Positions 58,598-64,000 of a stretch of DNA of 64,000 bases are shown here, one piece after another (position 1 is the first letter of the stretch; the number at the start of each line of letters is the position of its first letter). The position numbers were made by a program, and so were the translations under genes. The notes below the pieces were generated by a model. It was given only the letters and a program-made list of their open reading frames with translations, searched no databases and was not told the DNA's origin. The DNA is taken from the NCBI RefSeq assembly GCF_902686445.1, contig NC_062221.1:33930575-33994574 (forward strand), read 5' to 3'. The stretch comes from Sciurus carolinensis (lineage: Eukaryota; Chordata; Mammalia; Rodentia; Sciuridae).

Positions 58598-60136
58598 ATT
58601 ATGTTGATTGGACCAATGAGCAGGCGGTAGCAACCACTTTGAACTTGCTAGTTGAGCATTTGCATGTCTGAGGATGGGAAATAAATCCCACTAAAATTCA
58701 GGGGCCTTCAACTTCAGTTAAGTTTCTAGGAGTCCAGTGGTGTGGTGCCTGCTGAGATATTCCTTGTAAGGTAAAGGATAAGTTGTTACATCTGGCCCCT
58801 CCTACAAATAAGAAAGAAGCACAATGCCTGGTGGGCCTATTTGGATTTTGGAGGCAACACATTGCTCACTTGGGGGTGTTACTTCAGCCCATCTACCAAG
58901 TGACTAAAAACCTTTTTGTTTTGAGTGGGGTCCAGAACAGGAAAAGACTCTGCAATAGGCCCAGCTGCTGTGCAGCCTGCTCTGCCACTTGGGCCATATG
59001 ACATGGCAGACCCAATGATACTCGAAGTATCAGTGGCAGATAAGGACACTGTCTGGAGCCTTTGGCAGGCCCCCATAGGTGAATCACAGAGAAGGCCATT
59101 GGGATTTTGGAGCATGACTCCACCATCATCTTCAGACAACTACTCTCCCTTTGACAAACAGCTCTTGGCCTGCTACTGGGCCTTAGTGGACACTGAACGC
59201 TTGACCATTGGCCACCAGGTTACTATGCGACCTGAGCTGCCCATCATGAACTGGGTGATATCTGACCCACCGAGTCATAAAGTTGGACGTGCACAACAGC
59301 ACACCATCATCAAGTGGAAGTGGTACATATGTGATGGGGCATGGTCAGGACCCGAAGGTACAAGTAGGTTGCATGAAGATGTGGCCCACATGCTATAGTT
59401 CCTACTCCAGCTGCAGTACCTTCTGTACCTCAGCATGAACTTATGGCCTCATGGGGTGTACCTTACGATCAATTAACAGTGGAAGAGAAGACTAGGGCCT
59501 GGTTCACGGATGGTTCTGCATGATACACAGGTACCACCCAGAAGTGGACAGCTGCAGCTCTGCTGCCCCTTTCTGGAACAACCCTGAAGGAAAGTGGTGA
59601 AGGGAAATCTTCATAATGGGCAGAACTTCGAGAAGTGCATTTTGCCTGAAAGGAAAAGTAACCAAATGTACAACTGTACACCGATTCATGGGCCATAGCC
59701 AATGATTTGGCTAGCTGGTCAGGGAACTGGAAAGAACATAATTGGAAAATTGGTTACAAGGACATTTGGGGAAGAGGTATATGGATAGACTGCTCTGAAT
59801 GGGCAAAGAATATGAAGATATTTGTGTCTGATGTAAATTCCCACCAAAAGGTGACCTCAGCAGAGGAGGATTTTATTAATCAGGTACATAGGATGACCTG
59901 ATCTGTGGATCGCAGACAGCCTAGTCACCCCTGTCATTGCCCAATGGGCTCATGAACACAGTGGTCATGGTGGCAGAGATGGCTGTTATGCATGGGCTCA
60001 GCAGCATGAACTTCCACTCACCAAAGCTGATTTAGCTACAGTCACTGCTGAGCGCCCAATTTGTCAGCAGCAGAGACCTACACTAAGCCCCCAATGTGGT
60101 AGCATTCCCCAGGGAGAACAGCCAGCAACCTGACAG

Positions 60137-60376
60137 ATGGTAGATTATATTGGACCACTTCCATTATGGAAGGGGCAGCAGTTTGTCCTTACTGGAATAG
60201 ACACTTATTCTGGGTATGGATTTGCCTTTGCTGCACGTAGTGCTTCAGCCAAAACCACCATCCATGGACTTACAGAATGCCTTCTCCATCATCATCACAG
60301 CATTGCTTCGGGCCAAGGAATTCACTTCACAGTCAAAGAAGTGAAGCAATGGGCTCATGATCATGGAATTCACTGA
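60137..60376 (+). pseudogene. Retroviral integrase core fragment, ERVL
   Basis: A 79-codon open piece of the integrase catalytic core. The first two acidic residues fall in 'VDYIGP' and 'GIDTYSG'. Stops just before and just after cut it off from the rest of pol. Integrase inserts viral DNA into the host genome; this copy cannot act. Confidence 0.8.
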
Positions 60377-60599
60377 TCTTATCATGTTCCCCACCATCCT
60401 GAAGCAGCTGATTTGATAGAATGATGGAATGGACTTTGAAGATGCAGTTAAAGTGCCAGCTAGGTGGCAATACCTTGCAGGGCTGGGGAAAGGTTCTTCA
60501 GAAGGCTGTCTATACTATGAATCAGTATCCATTATATGATACTCTCTCCTATTGCTAGAATTCATGGGTCCAGGAATCAAGGGGTGCAATTAGAATGGA

Positions 60600-61060
60600 A
60601 CCACTTACCATTACCCTTAGTAACCCACTAGGAAAGTATTTACTTCCTGTCTTTGCAACTTTATGCTCTGCAGGCCTAGAAGTCTTAGTTCCAAAAGGAG
60701 GAATGTTTCAGCAGGGAGATAGAACATGATTCATTAAACTGGAAGTTAAATCTTCCCCCTGGCCATTTTGGGCTCCTCATGCCTCTGAGTCAACCGGCTT
60801 TGATGGGAGTTATGGTGGTGCTGGTGGGGGTTACAAAGGGGACAGATTACAGATTACAAAGGGGACATTGGACTATTACTGCACAATGGAGGTAAGGAAG
60901 CATACTCCTGGAGTGCAGGAGATTCCTTGGGCATCTTTTAGTATTACCCTATCCTATTATTAAGGTCAATGGGAAACTACAACAGTACAATCCATGCAAG
61001 ACAACAAATGTCTCAGATCCTCCAGGAATGAAGGTGTGGGGTCACACCTCCAGGTAAACA
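60600..61060 (+). pseudogene. dUTPase-like region at the end of ERVL pol
   Basis: After integrase the sequence reads 'LCSAGLEVLVPKGG' with the small-residue pattern of retroviral dUTPase motifs, then a glycine-rich stretch disturbed by a duplication of about 23 bp ('ttacaaaggggacagatta' repeated near 60827-60865). dUTPases of this class keep dUTP out of viral DNA. The frame is broken, including a stop near 60728. Assignment rests on position after integrase and the short motif. Confidence 0.6.
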
Positions 61061-61406
61061 GCCAAGACCTGCTGGGGTGTTTGCTGAATGTAGAGGGAAT
61101 ACAGAATGGGTAGTAGTAGAAGGTAGTCATAGAATATTTCTTCTCTATTCTGTTAAGAATATGTTTATGCATACTTACACATGCATTAAGAGGAAGTGTT
61201 TGCTACTCTCCTGTTATTCATCATGTAATGTTGTATTGATTTACTTAACATCAGTAATGTTTCTGTATTTTCTTCTATTCTGGGGAGAGAACTAGTATGT
61301 TTTCAGTTGTACGAAGGATAGTTATGTTAGATGGAATTATGAACTGTTAATGTGTTGATTGGGAGATGAAATATGATGTAAAGAGTCATGTTTGGATATC
61401 AAGTTG

Positions 61407-61420
61407 ACAAGGAGTGGACT
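61407..61420 (+). promoter_or_regulatory. Probable polypurine tract of the ERVL element
   Basis: 'acaaggagtggact' directly precedes the LTR start at 61421, where a retrovirus keeps the primer for plus-strand synthesis. The tract is mostly purine but not perfect. Confidence 0.55.
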
Positions 61421-61937
61421 TGTAATGGTTAATTTGAATTATCAACTTGAAGGATTAAGAAATGCCATTGATTAAGAGGCCTCTGGGTGTGTCAATGAGG
61501 GCGTGTTAGGAATGACTGGAATGTGGGATAGTGAACTAAAGTGGAGCCCTCACTAAACATGGGCAGCACCACCCAATAGGATGGAATAAAAGCTGGAAGA
61601 ACAAGGAAGGAGATGCAGATGAAAGCTCTGCTCTTTTCAGCTGGTTCTTGATCGCTGCTTCTGTAGTCTGAGGATATCGGATTCTCCTTCTTCACTCTTC
61701 CAAAACTGACTCTGCCAGTGATTCTCCAGGTAGTTTCAGACTAGGGTAGCACTGTTGATCTTTCTTATTCTGGGGCTTCAGTGTCTTGGACTGCACAGCT
61801 GTTGGTTCTTCCAGTTCTCCAACTGCAGACGGCCATTGTGGACTACCTAGCTTCTGGTCATGTAAGCCAATCTAATAAATAATCTTTTCATAATCTTACT
61901 TCCTGTTGATTCTGTTCCTGTAGAGAACCCTAATACA
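61421..61937 (+). mobile_element. 3' LTR of the ERVL element, MLT2-like
   Basis: 517 bp with TG...CA ends: starts 'tgtaatggttaatttgaatt' and ends 'agagaaccctaataca'. A TATA-like 'ggaataaaagctgg' lies near 61580 and AATAAA at 61874-61879. 'tgattctgttcctgtagaga' near the end is typical of ERVL LTRs. It follows pol directly, so it is the 3' LTR. No 5' LTR is seen in the window. Confidence 0.8.
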
Positions 61938-61961
61938 GGTAATATCAAACATGTTAAAATT

Positions 61962-62120
61962 CTTAATGTGTGTCAGGCACTGTTCTTTGTATTTTACATT
62001 AATGACTTTTAAAATTCACCCAGACTTTATATGAAAATTAATTTTATTATGCCCACTTAACAGATGAGAAAAACTAAGCACAGCATATTTAGGTAATTTC
62101 CCAGTGCAATCCAAATCATA
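61962..62120 (-). mobile_element. MIR SINE, minus strand
   Basis: 'gtgtgtcaggcactgttctttg', 'attatgcccacttaacagatgag' and 'aggtaatttcccagtgcaa' follow the antisense MIR core. An ancient mammalian tRNA-derived repeat, well diverged. Confidence 0.7.
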
Positions 62121-64000
62121 CTACAGTACCCACTGAAAATGAAAAGTTCATTACAGATTTTAAACCCAAGAATTCTGACCCAAGACTGCATACTCTCATG
62201 CATTTCTGCATACTATGTCTCTATGGCATTCTTGTTTTTGTTGCAAATATCTTGTAAAGAGTAGACCTCGAGAAAATAGTAGTTATTATTATTGTTCTCT
62301 TGCTAGAGATATGAGAGTCTTTAGGCATTTTAATTCTAAACTAGGTCATACATTTTATGTAGAATATCTATTTAAACTATTGACCTCACTGTTTATCAGT
62401 TATGTCCATATAATCCCTTCCTTTTAAGAATTATGCAATTTGTATGAAAAAAACTTTTTTACATATAGAAAAACATCAGCATAATAGGTATTTGTTGAGG
62501 AATAAAATTCATACCCCAAATTTAAAGTACACATGCACTTCTCACAAAGTAACAACTGGTATTAAAAATAATTCATATCATGTGACAAAGAATGTCAATC
62601 AATATATTGGTATGTCACTTGATATACAAGATTATAAATCAGGAATTCTTAGTGGTTGTCCAGGTCACATAGTGAAGATCATCAGAGAGTAGATAACACA
62701 GACTCCTATACAGGAGTACATAATATTAACTCAGATTCAAGAAATAATTAAACCCAGATCCAAAGGAAAATTATATGATATTCATAATATCTTAAAATTA
62801 TTATGATTAAACTATTCATATTTCTATTTCCTATCTGAATTCATAGCATAATTCATTAAATTCTTCATAGCTTGCTTTTGGCCCTACAGTGATCATAATT
62901 TTCTAGATGGCAAACTTTGCATTTTTTGTCACATAACTTTCAATTGAAAGAAAGGCCACTTTGAAGATGAAAAGAAGAAACTACCTTGTAACTTTATGTA
63001 CTGCTTTATACTTGGGATGCAGGAATGGAGGCACATAGGCTCCGACTGCAAGGGATGACCCCACGTGGTGATAGGTTAGGAAACTCCTCCTTTCATACTA
63101 AAATTAGCCCTTGGCATATTCCTTGTTTATAAGTTCTCAATTTAAGAATGTGTCTTACATTTTTAAAACCAGATAAGCCACAAATCCCTTTACATAAATT
63201 TGTTCAATTGAGTATTATATTAAATAACCATTTATTTATTACTCATAAGTTGCTTTGCGATGGTCGAAATGAGCTGGTTGCCTGTGCTCTGACATGGGGA
63301 CAAGTACACTGAAAAATATAAGTGGAATTCATTTACTGGAAAAGCAGCAACACCCACTGACAAGAGCCATCAGCTTTATGAAAAGAACAGCTACTGTTAC
63401 TAGAGATCACTTTTTCTACAAAAGTTTGTGAAAATATGATGATTCATTGTTCTCAATAAATATGATCTCACTTAAATACTTTGGGTTATGGCAGAAACAA
63501 TATGGGTCAAGTGTCAATGGCTAGTAATATACATAGGACTCAGTACATTTTGTTTTCATTTTTGTATATATTAATTTTCCAAAATAAATGTTTTAAAAGA
63601 AAAAAAAAGACTATTAGAAAGGGTTAAGTTCTATTCCTTAACATGGGTTGTATAAAAGGATTAATTTGCAAACATGGGTTATGATTCCAATTATTTATTT
63701 TTTTACTGAGGATAATTAAAACTTTTAAACTCAAAAATTTCAAGTACCATAGAGCAATAAAATAATGTACATCTGACTGAATTTGTATAGCCAAACTGAG
63801 AAGTATTTGAGATAGAAAGGCAGAAATTTGCACTGAAAGAAAAATTTTAATACATAAATTTTGAGAGTATTATGAGGATATACTGTTAAGACTAAAGATA
63901 CAAATAACTCAGTGTTTTGGATGAGTTCACAGAAATACAACACTATCAAAGTTGAAAAATTATCAGGAAATTTAAATATGCTAATTCTGAAATAAATGAA
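62121..64000. other. Unassigned AT-rich DNA
   Basis: No repeat family, exon or RNA gene recognised. Frames of 60-80 codons on both strands show no features. Confidence 0.45.

Larger units (their letters stand above)
58040..61420 (+). pseudogene. ERVL-type endogenous retrovirus pol remnant
   Basis: A 5'-truncated provirus interior with pol domains in order and no gag, 5' LTR or env. RT (about 58250-58800) includes the Y-I-D-D box at 58586-58597. RNase H includes 'TDGSA' at 59504-59520. Integrase includes a zinc-binding 'HEHSGHGG' at about 59950 and a core with 'VDYIGP' and 'GIDTYSGYG' at 60137-60230. A dUTPase-like part (about 60600-61060) follows. Stops and frameshifts are frequent; the longest open piece is 157 codons (58925-59398). 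Small tandem duplications occur at about 58271-58300 and 60827-60865. A pol that ends in a dUTPase and lacks env is the ERVL layout. Confidence 0.85.

Overview
The window is non-coding genomic DNA of a rodent, most likely of the squirrel family. The clues are SINEs built as a B1 unit fused to an ID unit (B1-dID), a separate ID element, MaLR LTRs resembling the rodent MT group, and several copies of one young L1 lineage with a G-rich 3' UTR. I find no host protein-coding gene, no cellular RNA gene and no convincing host promoter. Nearly all open frames are fragments of dead LINEs or of one endogenous retrovirus.

Layout. 1-11.9 kb: mostly unassigned AT-rich DNA with old L1 fragments and three MaLR LTRs (3.7, 5.2 and 10.8 kb). 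11.9-21.2 kb: an old minus-strand L1 (ORF2 part, ORF1, 5' UTR) split by a complete-length young L1 (13029-18630, minus) and by a 145-bp copy of DNA from 1.9 kb upstream. 21.2-25.2 kb: mostly unassigned. 25.3-33.6 kb: plus-strand old L1s, including a three-layer nest of L1 in L1 in L1 and a 173-bp inverted repeat with a 700-bp spacer. 34.1-38.9 kb: further old L1 pieces. 39.4-43.3 kb: a minus-strand L1 with a textbook 5' inversion (twin priming) and an 11-bp target duplication. 45.5-56.9 kb: an old plus-strand L1 split by a second complete-length young L1 (46.5-53.0 kb), a 213-bp L1 tail, an ID element and a MaLR LTR. 58.0-61.9 kb: an ERVL-type provirus remnant with pol (RT, RNase H, integrase, dUTPase-like) and a 3' LTR of MLT2 type. 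A MIR follows, then unassigned DNA.

No coding system operates here. All LINE and retroviral frames carry stops or frameshifts. The interest lies in the structure: nested insertions that give relative ages, two young L1s that share ORFs and a 5' tip but have unrelated 5' UTR bodies, one of which holds a 35-bp degenerate tandem array, and three local rearrangements (inverted repeat, templated insertion, twin-primed inversion). Family names come from remembered consensus features, not from a database search, so subfamily labels are tentative and element edges are good to roughly 10-30 bp unless a target duplication is given.
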